Shown here one piece after another: positions 17,268 through 26,156 of a DNA stretch of 64,000 nucleotides; position 1 is the stretch's first letter, and every line of letters begins with the position of its first letter. The notes below the pieces were generated by a model that saw only the letters and a list, made by a program, of their open reading frames with translations, searched no databases and had not been told where the DNA came from. Made by a program: the position numbers and the translations under genes. The DNA comes from Janthinobacterium sp. UMAB-56 (lineage in GTDB: Bacteria; Pseudomonadota; Gammaproteobacteria; Burkholderiales; Burkholderiaceae_D): positions 1 through 64,000 of the forward strand of contig NZ_LT607671.1 in the NCBI RefSeq assembly GCF_900095265.1. The letters are read 5' to 3'.

Positions 17268-18137
17268 ATGATGAGCAACCTTTACAAATCTTCGCCCAGC
17301 ATGCTGCAGACTCCCGATGCCTTTGTCCCCCTGATCGACCTACCCATACCGGCCCCGGCCGCCACCGAAACGCTGACATTTGTCTTTCACCGCGGACGTT
17401 TATTGTTGCGTACGCCCGAGCTATCCCTGCCCACGGCCGCCGAGGTGGCCTTGCTCGATATCGACCTGAGCCGCGCCCAGCCCGTCGGCCTGTGGCAGGG
17501 CCGTTACTGCCAGACCGTCTGGACCGATGAGGAAGTGCTGCCCGCCGACAGCCCCCTGGCGTGGCACGGTATGCGCTCGCTGTTCCATGCCGTCGATGAT
17601 GGCTTCCTGGGCCTGGCCAGCCGCGCCGTGCAACTGGCCGAGTGGGCGCGCACGCACCGCCATTGCGGCGTGTGCGCCACGCCCATGCAGCGCCAGCGCG
17701 GCGAACGCTGCTTCACGTGCGCCGCCTGCGGCATGCTGGCGTACCCGCGCATTTCGCCGGCCATGATGGTGCTCATCCGCAAGGGCGATTCCGTGCTGCT
17801 GGCCATGCACAAGCATTCGCCATCGCAGCGTTTCAGTCCGCTGGCCGGTTTCCTGGAAGCGGGCGAATCGATCGAGGAAGCCGTGCACCGCGAAGTGATG
17901 GAAGAGGTGGGCTTGCGCGTGCATAACTTGCAGTACTTCATGAGTCAGTCCTGGCCGTTTCCCCATTCGCTGATGATCGCGTTTACGGCCGATTACCTCG
18001 ACGGCGAGATCCGCCTGGACGAGAACGAGATCGCCGAGGCACGCTGGTTCGGCCCCGGCGATGCGTGGCCGGAAGCGAGCTCCAGCGTGTCGATCTCGGC
18101 CCTGCTGGTGCGGGCCCACCGTCCGCCAACGGTATAG
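17268..18137 (+). CDS. nudC: NAD(+) diphosphatase / NADH pyrophosphatase NudC
   Basis: A 289-residue Nudix hydrolase. The middle holds a four-Cys zinc ribbon (CGVC and CAAC), followed by the Nudix box GFLEAGESIEEAVHREVMEEVGL pattern with the REVMEEVG core, and then SQSWPFPHS, the NudC-specific motif that distinguishes NADH pyrophosphatases. NudC cleaves NADH to NMNH and AMP and removes NAD caps from RNA. ATG 17268 (or the adjacent ATG 17271) is chosen because GGAG and AGGAG lie just upstream; the frame is open back to 17130 through the CATG repeat. folE follows 77 bases later. Confidence 0.92.
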   Translation: MMSNLYKSSPSMLQTPDAFVPLIDLPIPAPAATETLTFVFHRGRLLLRTPELSLPTAAEVALLDIDLSRAQPVGLWQGRYCQTVWTDEEVLPADSPLAWHGMRSLFHAVDDGFLGLASRAVQLAEWARTHRHCGVCATPMQRQRGERCFTCAACGMLAYPRISPAMMVLIRKGDSVLLAMHKHSPSQRFSPLAGFLEAGESIEEAVHREVMEEVGLRVHNLQYFMSQSWPFPHSLMIAFTADYLDGEIRLDENEIAEARWFGPGDAWPEASSSVSISALLVRAHRPPTV

Positions 18138-18214
18138 GAAAGCCGGGGCCGCTCGGGCAGCTTGCCGCATTTTCTATATACTGGCGGCAATTGCAAATTT
18201 TAGGGTGGTTTAGC

Positions 18215-18781
18215 ATGTCTCAAGAAGAATTCTCCGAAAACGACTGGCGCCGGCTGATCAGCAGCTTTGGCGAAGATCCGCAGCGTCCTGGCTTGCTGGA
18301 AACGCCGGCGCGCGTGGCCAAGGCGTGGAAGCACTGGACGTCCGGCTATGGCCAGGATCCGGTGGACTTGCTGAAAGCCTTTGAAGATGGCGCGGAGCAG
18401 TACAACGAGCTGATCGTCGTGCGCGGCATCCCCGTCTACAGCCATTGCGAACACCATCTGGCGCCGTTCTTTGGCAAGGCCACCATCGGCTACGTGCCAA
18501 ATGGCAAGATCGTCGGCCTGTCGAAGCTGACGCGTCTCGTCGATTGCTTCTCCAAACGCCTGCAGGTGCAGGAACGCATGACGATGCAGATCGCCAATGC
18601 CCTGATGGAAGTGCTGGAACCGAAATCGGTGGGCGTGGTCGTACGCTGTCGCCACCTGTGCATGGAAAGCCGCGGTATCCGCACGCCGGGCGAAGAAACC
18701 ATCACCTCGGCCATGCTGGGCGAGATGCAGCCGAACCTGGCGCTGCGCACGGAATTCCTGGCCCTGGCACGCGAAGTCTGA
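18215..18781 (+). CDS. folE: GTP cyclohydrolase I
   Basis: A 188-residue enzyme that converts GTP to 7,8-dihydroneopterin triphosphate, the first step of tetrahydrofolate synthesis. Zinc ligands are Cys-78 and His-81 in SHCEHH and Cys-149 in RCRHLCMESRG; the catalytic HLCMESRGI region and TPGEETITSAMLG near the C-terminus are typical. Length is standard for the short bacterial form. AGGGTGG lies about 10 bases before the ATG. It may be read with nudC or from its own promoter, and a terminator follows directly. Confidence 0.96.
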   Translation: MSQEEFSENDWRRLISSFGEDPQRPGLLETPARVAKAWKHWTSGYGQDPVDLLKAFEDGAEQYNELIVVRGIPVYSHCEHHLAPFFGKATIGYVPNGKIVGLSKLTRLVDCFSKRLQVQERMTMQIANALMEVLEPKSVGVVVRCRHLCMESRGIRTPGEETITSAMLGEMQPNLALRTEFLALAREV

Positions 18782-18803
18782 CTTTCGGTGACGATGCATG
18801 ATG

Positions 18804-18828
18804 AAGGCGGCAGATGCCGCCTTTTTTC
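18804..18828 (+). terminator. Terminator of folE
   Basis: An AAGGCGGC/GCCGCCTT stem with a short loop is followed by six T residues. It overlaps the last codons of the convergent AraC gene by two bases. Confidence 0.85.
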
Positions 18829-19669
18829 ATGTGCGTGGGGATTCCCGTTCCGCCAGGTAGCGGGCCGGCGGCTTACCGACCGCCTTGCGGAACATGGTGA
18901 CAAAGCCGCTGGTGTTTTCATAGCCCAGTTCCATGGCCACCGCTTTCACGCTGTGGCCTTGCGCCAGCCGCTGCAAGGCAAGGATGATGTGCAATTGCCG
19001 GCGCCAGCGGCCCACGCTCATGCCCATCTCCTCGCATGACTGCCGGGTCATGCTGCGCTCGCTCATGCCGATGCGCCTGGCCCATTCGGTCAGGGTGCTT
19101 TTATCGGCTGGCTGTTCCAGCAGCAGGGCGGCCAGGCGGCGCAGGCGCGCATCGCGCGGCATCGGCAGATGCAAGTCTTCCACGGGCGCGAGCGCCAATT
19201 CATCGAGCAGGGTCGCCACCAGGCGTTCCTGCGCGCCATGCAGCGCAGTGAGGGTGGGAAAACCGGCCGCTTTGGTGATGAGTTCGCGCAACAGGGGCGA
19301 GACGGCCACGGTACAGCAGACGGCTGGCAAGGCCGGCGCCATGGCCGCCTCGACAAACAGGCAATAGCACTCGGCCTCGCCCACGCCCTGCGCGGCATGC
19401 ATCAGGCCGCCCGGTATCCACACGGCGCACTGGGGCGGCACGATCCACACCCCACTTTCTACTTCACAATGAATCACGCCCCGCGTGGCATACAGCAACT
19501 TCCCCTTGCGGTGCTGGTGCGGCGCCTGCTCCCACTCCTCGCGCACGCTGGCCAGGCCCAGGGCCAGCAAGGGCCGCAGCACGCCGTCGACATCGAAATC
19601 GAAGATGGAGGCGTCGGCGTCCAGAGCCAGTTGGGTAGTGAGCATGCTGGGCAGCAATGGATGGGGCAT
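18827..19669 (-). CDS. AraC family transcriptional regulator with cupin sensor domain
   Basis: A 280-residue regulator. The N-terminal half is an RmlC-like cupin (HQHRKGKLLYATRGVI, then the WIVPPQCAVWIPGG motif), and the C-terminal 100 residues carry two helix-turn-helix motifs (ADKSTLTEWARRIGMSER and VKAVAMELGYENTSGF) ending with FVTMFRKAVGKPPARYL. This is the single-domain-cupin AraC layout that often controls a divergent transporter or enzyme. The ATG at 19669 has AAGG about 10 bases upstream; the longer frame would start with TTG. The divergent neighbour is a hypothetical gene at 19840, 170 bases away, a possible target. Confidence 0.88.
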   Translation of the reverse strand: MPHPLLPSMLTTQLALDADASIFDFDVDGVLRPLLALGLASVREEWEQAPHQHRKGKLLYATRGVIHCEVESGVWIVPPQCAVWIPGGLMHAAQGVGEAECYCLFVEAAMAPALPAVCCTVAVSPLLRELITKAAGFPTLTALHGAQERLVATLLDELALAPVEDLHLPMPRDARLRRLAALLLEQPADKSTLTEWARRIGMSERSMTRQSCEEMGMSVGRWRRQLHIILALQRLAQGHSVKAVAMELGYENTSGFVTMFRKAVGKPPARYLAERESPRT

Positions 19670-19839
19670 GGAATGCGCCTTGGCTGGATTGAATAATATT
19701 GTGGCTATTGTATGCAATGACGGCGAGTGTCGTCATCGGTATCGTATGACTATCCGCAGCCCCGCTTCAACGGCAACCGCCGCCGCCCGTGTTCTGATGA
19801 AGGTGAGGAGGAACGGCAACCCCCTTGAAGGAGCCTTAC

Positions 19840-20265
19840 ATGCAACTCGATATCAGCGATTTCCCCCTCGTCTGGATCCGCCGCGATCCTGTCGCAGAGC
19901 GCCGCGACGAAGCCTTGTTCGCCCAGTTCGAAGCCTTGCTGGCGCGCCAGCAGGCGTTTGTCATTCTTAGCGAAGCAGGTCTGGATGACGATGGACATGT
20001 GCATCCGCAGAAAGAGCGCAAGCGCGCCGTGCTGTGGATGAAGCGACACAAGGCCGCCCTGCGCACCTATATTCAGGGCATGGTGCTGGTCGAACCGAGT
20101 GCGGCCAAGCGCCTGGCCGGCAAGGCCATCGCCGTCATGTTCGGCCAGTTCTGGGGCTACCCCTTGCATTTCGGCACCAGCCGCGATGACGCGCTCGACC
20201 TCGCGCAGCATTTGATCAGGGCGTGGCTGCCGCCAGGCAATGGCAGCACGGCCGCGCATCAGTAG
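19840..20265 (+). CDS. Conserved hypothetical protein
   Basis: A 141-residue soluble protein with no signal peptide or membrane helix and no motif I recognise. It has charged helices in the first half (RRDPVAERRDEALFAQFEALLARQQ) and an aromatic-rich segment near 112-118 (FGQFWGYPLHFG). AAGGAG lies 6 bases before the ATG, so translation is well supported. It is divergent from the AraC regulator, which may control it, and its end overlaps the convergent gene by 7 bases. No function can be inferred. Confidence 0.7.
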   Translation: MQLDISDFPLVWIRRDPVAERRDEALFAQFEALLARQQAFVILSEAGLDDDGHVHPQKERKRAVLWMKRHKAALRTYIQGMVLVEPSAAKRLAGKAIAVMFGQFWGYPLHFGTSRDDALDLAQHLIRAWLPPGNGSTAAHQ

Positions 20266-20624
20266 CGGTAATCGTTGACGAAGTGTTTTGTAAAGTTGTA
20301 CTTGCTGCCGCCGTCGAGCAAATCGACCAGGCGTTTCGGCGCCGAGGCCGACATGAAGGCGTCGGCCGCCCCACCCGTGCTGCGGAACTTCATGCCAGGG
20401 CTGAGAATCTGGTTGGCGCCGACTTTCAGGTGCTGGAAGCTTTTCGTCTTCTCGTTATTGAGGATGAAATGCAATTCCTGCTTGAAGGTCAGGAAGGGGA
20501 TCTTCAGCCACCAGCCTTCGTCCGTGCCATAGACGGCGACGCTGGCAAAATGCGTGTTCTTGTCCGTCAGGGTGGGTTTGCCCAGGCGGTCGTTGATGCG
20601 TTTCATGGCTTCATTCTTGGTCAT
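20259..20624 (-). CDS. Conserved hypothetical protein
   Basis: A 121-residue soluble, Lys-rich protein without recognised domain. The middle part alternates strand-like segments (HFASVAVYGTDEGWWLKIPFLTF) with helices, and the C-terminus is KHFVNDYRY. Only a weak GAAAG ribosome site precedes the ATG. Its stop lies inside the last codons of the convergent gene. Codon usage is like neighbouring genes. I cannot assign a role. Confidence 0.65.
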   Translation of the reverse strand: MTKNEAMKRINDRLGKPTLTDKNTHFASVAVYGTDEGWWLKIPFLTFKQELHFILNNEKTKSFQHLKVGANQILSPGMKFRSTGGAADAFMSASAPKRLVDLLDGGSKYNFTKHFVNDYRY

Positions 20625-20697
20625 GCTGTGCTTTCGTGATTCGATCTATCTGGCGTGCATTTTGACACAGGCGCGCCGCCGCGTGCCGCGTATCGCT

Positions 20698-21126
20698 TCA
20701 CAGCAGCAAAATCAGCGAGCCGAGTACGATCAAGCCACCGCCGAGGGCAGCTTTCACGGTGAACGGCTCGCCCAGCACCAGCCAGCCGGCCAGCATCACC
20801 AGTGCCACGCTGAGCTTGTCGACGGGTGCCACCAGTGAGACGGGGCCCAGCTGTAAAGCGCGGAAATAGCATAGCCACGACAGCCCCGTGGCCACGCCCG
20901 AAGCGATCAGGCAAGTCCAGCCCACCCAGTTGCCGCCGCTGGGGCGCTGCCATTCCGCGCGCAGCGAGATGATGGCTGCCGTCACCAGCAAGATGACACC
21001 CGTGCGTATCAAGGTGGCCATATTGCTGTTCAGATGGGCCACGCCCAGCTTGCCCAGGATGGCCGTCAGGGCCGCGAACACGGCCGACAGGATGGCAAAG
21101 CCTTGCCAGGTAAACGTGGTCGACAT
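20698..21126 (-). CDS. Small EamA (DMT-type) membrane protein
   Basis: A 142-residue protein with about five membrane helices that corresponds to a single EamA repeat, half the length of a typical ten-helix drug/metabolite transporter; it would therefore have to dimerise, as small DMT proteins do. The end SLVAPVDKLSVALVMLAGWLVLGEPFTVKAALG is the conserved EamA signature. AAGGAGTCCC precedes the ATG. It belongs to the short predicted-membrane-protein branch (COG2510-like). Substrate unknown. Confidence 0.82.
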   Translation of the reverse strand: MSTTFTWQGFAILSAVFAALTAILGKLGVAHLNSNMATLIRTGVILLVTAAIISLRAEWQRPSGGNWVGWTCLIASGVATGLSWLCYFRALQLGPVSLVAPVDKLSVALVMLAGWLVLGEPFTVKAALGGGLIVLGSLILLL

Positions 21127-21413
21127 GGGACTCCTTGCGCGGTGGGGATCTGCAGTGACTGTAGCGTAAAAGAATGGCGGCCGCTGCCAGCAATTTTAGG
21201 CAACGCAGCATAAATTCTCGCCAAATGTCGCACGCATTAACAACACCGGGCAAAATTCATTGCTACCCGGCATTGTAAATATCGGTCGTTCGAGCGTATG
21301 CTGGAGACGTCTGAACGGTGCCGCCAGAGCACCGTCGCCGCCGCATTCCCGGCCTGCAGAGCTGGAAGCGGGCCACGCCCCTTCGCCGCACAATAGATAG
21401 TTGGAGACACAGC
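21127..21413. other. Intergenic region upstream of the first MCP gene
   Basis: 287 bases without a supported gene. I looked for a flagellar sigma-28 promoter (TAAA-N15-GCCGATAA) before the MCP and did not find a good match. Confidence 0.4.
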
Positions 21414-23060
21414 ATGAAAAAATTGACGTTCCAGCAGAAATTATGGATCCCCCTGATTTGCAGCCTGTTGTGCATCACCGTTATTTTTGTCTACAACGCC
21501 CTGGAAATTCGCAAGATCCGCATTGAAGAGCGCAGCGCCGACCTGAGCAATGCCGCCGACTTGGGCCTGGGCGCCGTCAAGATGTTCGGCGACCTGGCTG
21601 CCAGCGGCGCCTTGACGCAGGAAGAAGCGCAAAAGCAGGCGACCGCCGTCATCAAGAGCATGCGTTTCGGCGAGACCGGTTATTTGTCCATCATTAACCT
21701 CGATGCCGTCGTCGTGATGAATCCCGCCGCGCCGCAAACCAACGGCAAGAACATGGCAGACTTCAAGGATGCCAACGGCACCTATCTGTATCGCGACATC
21801 GTTGCCGTGGGCAAGAGTGATGCAGGCAAGGGCTTCGTCCACTATTATTTCCCGCGTCCAGGCCAGAAAAATCCGGAACCGAAGATGAGCCGCGTGGTGG
21901 CCTACAAACCGTGGGCCTGGACCCTGGTGGTGGGCGTGTACATGGACGATATCGATGCGGCCTTCCGCCAGTCGCTGATCACCTCGCTGGGCGTGCTGCT
22001 GCTGGTGTGCGCGCTGCTGGCTGCCGTCGTCGTGGCGATCAACCGCAGCCTGCGCCATGCGCTGGGCGGCGACCCCGAATATGCGGCCGATGTGGCGGCA
22101 CAGATCGCCAACAACGACTTGAGCGGCAACGTGCGCACGCATGCCAAGGACCGCCACAGCGTACTGTACGCAATGAAAACAATGCAGGCCAATCTGGTCG
22201 ACGCAATCAGTGAAATCCGCCACAGCGCCGAGACGATCGCCACGGCATCGAGCGAGATTGCCAGCGGCAATATGGACCTGTCGGCACGCACGGAAATGCA
22301 AGCCAGTTCTCTGGAAGAAACGGCCGCATCGATGGAGGAATTGACCTCGACCGTGACACAGAACGCGGGCAACGCCGTGCAGGCGAATGAACTGGCGCAG
22401 TCCGCTTCCGCAGTGGCGCGCCAGGGCGGCGCCGTGGTGGCGCAAGTGATCGGCACCATGGATACCATCAACGCCTCGTCGCGCAAGATCGTCGACATCA
22501 TCGGCGTCATCGACGGCATCGCTTTCCAGACGAATATCCTGGCCTTGAACGCGGCCGTGGAAGCGGCCCGCGCCGGCGAACAGGGCCGTGGCTTTGCCGT
22601 GGTGGCGTCGGAAGTGCGCAACCTGGCGCAACGTTCGGCGGGCGCGGCCAAGGAAATCAAGGAACTCATCGGCGCTTCCGTCGACAGCATCGCGGCCGGC
22701 AGCACTCTCGTCGCACAGGCGGGCACGACCATGGATCAGGTGGTGGCCAGCGTCTCGCGCGTGACCGACATCATGGCCGACATCACGGCCGCTTCGCACG
22801 AGCAAAGCACGGGCATCGGCCACGTCAACCAGGCGATCACCGAGATGGATAGCGTGACGCAGCAAAATGCGGCACTGGTGGAAGAGGCAGCCGCTGCGGC
22901 GTCGAGCATGCAGGACCAGGCGGCCGTGCTGGCGCAACTGGTGGCCCGCTTCAAACTGTCGGCGCAGGAGCCGGGCACGTCGCCGCGTCTGGCGGCAAGT
23001 GCGGCCGGCGCGCCACGCGCCGTGGCGAAAAAGCCGCTGCGCAGCCTGGCGGGGCGTTAA
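21414..23060 (+). CDS. Methyl-accepting chemotaxis protein with single Cache domain
   Basis: A 548-residue chemoreceptor. TM1 (about 10-29) is followed by a periplasmic sCache_2 domain (around [20 protein letters not shown]), TM2 (about 190-212), a HAMP-like segment, and the cytoplasmic signalling domain whose tip reads [23 protein letters not shown]. Methylation-helix Glu/Gln pairs are visible on both arms. Cache domains of this type usually bind small organic acids. Unlike the two other MCPs in this window it lacks a C-terminal EWEEF-type pentapeptide and ends in a basic tail. GGAGACAC lies before the ATG. It is monocistronic. Confidence 0.92.
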   Translation: MKKLTFQQKLWIPLICSLLCITVIFVYNALEIRKIRIEERSADLSNAADLGLGAVKMFGDLAASGALTQEEAQKQATAVIKSMRFGETGYLSIINLDAVVVMNPAAPQTNGKNMADFKDANGTYLYRDIVAVGKSDAGKGFVHYYFPRPGQKNPEPKMSRVVAYKPWAWTLVVGVYMDDIDAAFRQSLITSLGVLLLVCALLAAVVVAINRSLRHALGGDPEYAADVAAQIANNDLSGNVRTHAKDRHSVLYAMKTMQANLVDAISEIRHSAETIATASSEIASGNMDLSARTEMQASSLEETAASMEELTSTVTQNAGNAVQANELAQSASAVARQGGAVVAQVIGTMDTINASSRKIVDIIGVIDGIAFQTNILALNAAVEAARAGEQGRGFAVVASEVRNLAQRSAGAAKEIKELIGASVDSIAAGSTLVAQAGTTMDQVVASVSRVTDIMADITAASHEQSTGIGHVNQAITEMDSVTQQNAALVEEAAAAASSMQDQAAVLAQLVARFKLSAQEPGTSPRLAASAAGAPRAVAKKPLRSLAGR

Positions 23061-23064
23061 GGCC

Positions 23065-23490
23065 TTATTGGGCTGGCGCCGCCGCTTGCGGCGCCGGTTC
23101 GAATTCCAGCTTGTCATCGACGACCACGAATTGCCCGACCGGTTGGCCCAGGTCGGCTTTCGGGTCGTTTTCCATTTCCGTCAGCGCATTGCAGGTCGTC
23201 GTTTCCGCCTGCCACAGCTGCTTGCCCATGCGGATATTCCACACGCCATCGCCGGCCGCAAACAGCTCGACGGTGATGTCGGCCGGCGCATCGGTCGACA
23301 GCGTATGCAGGCGTTGGCATCGCGGCAAATTGGTGGCCATCAGCTGCACCTCCACGCTATCTTGCCAAAAATAACGTTGCTGGCGGCGCACGGTCAGGGA
23401 ATGGTCTTGCCCATCGAACATATAGATGGCGAAGTCCTGGACACAGCCTGACAGCAGGACGGACAGCGTGACGATCAGGAGTTTGCGCAT
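23065..23490 (-). CDS. Small lipoprotein, unknown function
   Basis: A 141-residue predicted outer or inner membrane lipoprotein. The signal peptide MRKLLIVTLSVLLSGC carries a lipobox LLSGC with the modified Cys at residue 16. The mature part contains two further Cys residues that could pair (around RCQRL and TTCNAL) and a Pro/Ala-rich C-terminus. The upstream frame to 23532 is rejected because the signal peptide begins at the ATG 23490. It converges on the MCP gene with 4 bases between. No known family recognised. Confidence 0.72.
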   Translation of the reverse strand: MRKLLIVTLSVLLSGCVQDFAIYMFDGQDHSLTVRRQQRYFWQDSVEVQLMATNLPRCQRLHTLSTDAPADITVELFAAGDGVWNIRMGKQLWQAETTTCNALTEMENDPKADLGQPVGQFVVVDDKLEFEPAPQAAAPAQ

Positions 23491-23680
23491 GGTCGGCTTT
23501 CTTTGGTGGTTCTCTGTGGTGGCGGAGTTCAATACTGGTGGCGAGAGTGGGCGCTTGCTTGTATGGTTGGTGCGTCGCCCGCCGTCTTGTTTTTCGCTTA
23601 CGTGGCATTATATCCATGCACACCAGTTGCGGCGTGACAATAGTTACGCCCTCCCTATGCCAACGAGCTGAAAGACGACG

Positions 23681-24379
23681 ATGATCGACCTGTATTACTG
23701 GACCACGCCCAACGGGCACAAGGTGACGATGTTCCTGGAAGAAGCAGGCATCGCCTACAACATCATTCCCGTGCATATCGGCAAGGGCGAGCAATTCAAG
23801 CCCGAGTTTCTTGCCATCGCGCCCAACAACCGCATCCCCGCCATCGTCGACCAAGCGCCGGAAGATGGCGGCGCACCCCTGTCCTTGTTCGAGTCGGGCG
23901 CGATTTTGCAATACCTGGCCGAGAAAAGCGGGCAATTCCTGCCCGACGACGTGCGCGGCCGTGCCGAAGTCATGCAGTGGCTGTTCTGGCAAATGGGTGG
24001 CCTGGGTCCCATGGCGGGACAGAACCACCATTTCGTGCAATATGCGCCTGAACCGATCGACTACGCCATCACGCGCTACGTCAACGAAACCAACCGTTTG
24101 TACGGCGTGCTGAACAAGCGCCTGGCGGACCGTGCCTACGTGGCCGGCGACACCTACTCCATCGCCGACATGGCAATCTATCCGTGGATCGTGCCGCACG
24201 CACGCCAGCGCCAGAAGCTGGAAGATTTCCCGCATCTGGCGCGCTGGTTCGCAAGCATTGCCGCCCGTCCCGCCACCGTGCGTGCGTATGCGCGCGCGGC
24301 CGAGATCAATGTGCAACCCACGGTCAGCGGCGACGCGAAAAGCGTGCTGTTCGGGCAGACGGCGAAAACGCTAGGCTGA
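23681..24379 (+). CDS. Glutathione S-transferase, YfcG/YghU (Nu) type
   Basis: A 232-residue protein. The N-terminal thioredoxin-like domain starts MIDLYYWTTPNGHKVT, where the TPNG segment is the glutathione-contacting signature of YfcG-like Nu-class enzymes; NNRIPAIVD carries the cis-Pro and ESGAILQYLA the glutathione-gamma-Glu binding site. The helical C-terminal domain includes MQWLFWQMGGLGPMAGQ and the GDTYSIADMAIYPW motif. Relatives act mainly as disulfide-bond reductases or peroxidases using GSH. It stands alone but borders the probable oxidant-response locus at 24.4-27.5 kb. Confidence 0.9.
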   Translation: MIDLYYWTTPNGHKVTMFLEEAGIAYNIIPVHIGKGEQFKPEFLAIAPNNRIPAIVDQAPEDGGAPLSLFESGAILQYLAEKSGQFLPDDVRGRAEVMQWLFWQMGGLGPMAGQNHHFVQYAPEPIDYAITRYVNETNRLYGVLNKRLADRAYVAGDTYSIADMAIYPWIVPHARQRQKLEDFPHLARWFASIAARPATVRAYARAAEINVQPTVSGDAKSVLFGQTAKTLG

Positions 24380-24386
24380 GCAACGC

Positions 24387-24797
24387 TCAATTGCCGCGGT
24401 AAGTGGAAAAACCGAAAGGGCTGAGCAGCAAGGGAATGTGATAGTGCTGGTCAGTCTTTTCCACGTGAAACTGCACAGGGATTTCCGGAAAGAACGTTTC
24501 CTGTTTCAGCCGCGCATAGTGTTCGCCTGTTTTAAACACGATGCGGTAGTCGCCCGCCTGCATGGGCGCATCAGCCGGATACATGGCCGCGATGCGTCCC
24601 TGCGCATTCGTCACGGCGCTGGCCAACTGTTGCCAGCCTTCGCCTTTCTTTTGCTCCAGGGTCACCGTCACGCCCGCCGTCGGCTGGCCGCTCTGCAAGT
24701 CGAGGATGTGCACGCTCAAGGGATTGGTGGCGGCCGAGGCCATGCTGGACAGGCTGGCAAAGGCCAGGGCGGCAGCGGTTTTTTTCAGGTAGTTCAT
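24387..24797 (-). CDS. hiuH: Periplasmic 5-hydroxyisourate hydrolase (transthyretin-like)
   Basis: A 136-residue protein with a cleavable signal peptide (about residues 1-23, ending ASAA) and a transthyretin fold. Catalytic His residues are in SVHILD at the mature N-terminus and in the YHIPLLLSP segment, with Arg in QGRI. The C-terminus is YRGN where the family standard is YRGS. Members hydrolyse 5-hydroxyisourate to OHCU in urate breakdown. The ATG at 24797 is preferred to a TTG at 24812. It follows the GlcG/HbpS-like gene by 11 bases in one operon, divergent from a two-component system, similar to E. coli hiuH beside hprSR. Confidence 0.88.
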   Translation of the reverse strand: MNYLKKTAAALAFASLSSMASAATNPLSVHILDLQSGQPTAGVTVTLEQKKGEGWQQLASAVTNAQGRIAAMYPADAPMQAGDYRIVFKTGEHYARLKQETFFPEIPVQFHVEKTDQHYHIPLLLSPFGFSTYRGN

Positions 24798-24808
24798 CGT
24801 TGTGTCTT

Positions 24809-25303
24809 TCAAGGTGTGGTGAGATCGAGTTCAGGGATGGCCGCCAGGGCAGCCTGGGCGCAGGCACGGTCTTGCAGGGCGCCACCGCCACCAGCCACGC
24901 CGATGGCGCCGACCACTTGCCCCTGCGCCATCAATGGCAAGCCGCCACCCAGCAACAACAGTTCCGGCAGGCTAGTCAGGTTGCGCATATCGGCGTTGGC
25001 GTTCGCGGCGCTGGCCAGGGCATAGGTATCGCTCTTGGTGGACAGGGCCGTATACGCCTTGCGCCGGCTGGCCTCCGTGTTGTGGGGGCCGACGCCATCG
25101 GCGCGCTGCACGGTCACGACATTGCCGCCACGGTCCAGCACGCTGACGACGATATGCCGCCCTTGCGCCTGGCAAGCGGCCATGGCCGCATCGGCCAGAC
25201 GCTTGGCCGCCGCCAGCGAGAGCTCATCGACCTTGCGCAATTGGGCGTGGGCGGGGCTGGCCAGCAGGCACAGCAGGGTACTGCCGAGTAACAGGGTTTT
25301 CAT
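24809..25303 (-). CDS. Exported GlcG/HbpS family (DUF336) protein
   Basis: A 164-residue protein with a clear signal peptide (first about 20 residues, ending AHA) and a HbpS/GlcG fold: LSLAAAKRLADAAMAACQAQG, then IVVSVLDRGGNVVTVQRADG, and the Gly-rich LPLMAQGQVVGAIGVAGGGG. Secreted HbpS proteins bind haem and act in redox sensing; GlcG is of uncertain role. It is the first gene of a two-gene operon with hydroxyisourate hydrolase, and the divergent neighbour is a CusS/HprS-like two-component pair. A role in oxidant or metal stress at the cell envelope is inferred. Confidence 0.85.
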   Translation of the reverse strand: MKTLLLGSTLLCLLASPAHAQLRKVDELSLAAAKRLADAAMAACQAQGRHIVVSVLDRGGNVVTVQRADGVGPHNTEASRRKAYTALSTKSDTYALASAANANADMRNLTSLPELLLLGGGLPLMAQGQVVGAIGVAGGGGALQDRACAQAALAAIPELDLTTP

Positions 25304-25369
25304 CTGGCATCCACGAAATAAAGTGACGCCAGTATGGCCAGTGTTGCCCTACGAGAAGATGATCGCCGC

Positions 25370-25385
25370 ATGACATTTTTATCAT
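25370..25385. promoter_or_regulatory. CusR/HprR-type response regulator box
   Basis: ATGACA-TTTT-TATCAT lies in the 142-bp divergent control region between the HbpS-like/HIUase operon and the two-component genes. The half-site ATGACA and the 4-base spacing equal the core of the E. coli CusR box (ATGACA-N4-TGTCAT), with one mismatch in the second half. Confidence 0.65.
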
Positions 25386-25445
25386 CCGCAGTGGCTTGCG
25401 TGCGGCGTAGAATGCTTCTAGTTTCCACAAGAAAGCCCCCCATCC

Positions 25446-26156
25446 ATGCGCATCCTGGTCATAGAAGACGAACCGAAGACAGGCGACTATTTGCTGCGCG
25501 GCCTGGCCGAGTCAGGCTTTACGGTGAGCCTGGCGCGCAATGGCCGCGACGGCCTGCACATGGCCAGTAGCGAGGCACCGGATTTGATCGTGCTCGACGT
25601 CATGCTGCCCATCATGGATGGCTGGCAAGTCTTGCGCGCGCTGCGGCTGCAGGAGGGCGGCGCGGACGTACCCGTGATTTTCCTCACGGCGCGTGACGAA
25701 GTGCAGGACCGCGTGAAGGGGCTGGAACTGGGCGCCGACGATTACCTGGTGAAACCATTCGCCTTTGCCGAACTGGTGGCGCGCATCCGCACCCTGCTGC
25801 GGCGCGGACCGCCACGCGAAGACGAGGTGATCCGCATCGGCGACATGGAAATCGACGTGATGAAGCGCAAGGTCAGCCGTCAAGGCCAGCGCATCACCCT
25901 GACGGCCAAGGAATTTGGCTTGCTGCATTTGTTGGCGCGGCGCCAGGGCGAGGTCTTGTCGCGCTCCATCATCGCCTCGCAAGTGTGGGACATCAATTTC
26001 GAGAGCGACACCAATGTCATCGACGCGGCCATCCGCCGCCTGCGCAGCAAGCTCGATGACCCGTTCGAACCCAAGCTGATCCACACCTTGCGGGGCATGG
26101 GCTATGTCTGCGAATTGCGCGCGCCATCCAATCCCGACAGCGGCGCCACGCAATGA
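25446..26156 (+). CDS. OmpR-family response regulator, CusR/HprR (heavy-metal) type
   Basis: A 236-residue regulator with a receiver domain (about 1-118; acidic pocket EDE, phospho-acceptor Asp in VLDVMLP at about 52, conserved Lys in LVKPF) and a winged-helix DNA-binding domain (from about 130, recognition region [18 protein letters not shown] and the GMGYV hairpin). The [21 protein letters not shown] sequence is typical of heavy-metal response regulators. It overlaps the kinase gene by 4 bases (ATGA). A matching operator lies in the divergent promoter, so it likely controls both itself and the periplasmic operon. Confidence 0.92.
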   Translation: MRILVIEDEPKTGDYLLRGLAESGFTVSLARNGRDGLHMASSEAPDLIVLDVMLPIMDGWQVLRALRLQEGGADVPVIFLTARDEVQDRVKGLELGADDYLVKPFAFAELVARIRTLLRRGPPREDEVIRIGDMEIDVMKRKVSRQGQRITLTAKEFGLLHLLARRQGEVLSRSIIASQVWDINFESDTNVIDAAIRRLRSKLDDPFEPKLIHTLRGMGYVCELRAPSNPDSGATQ

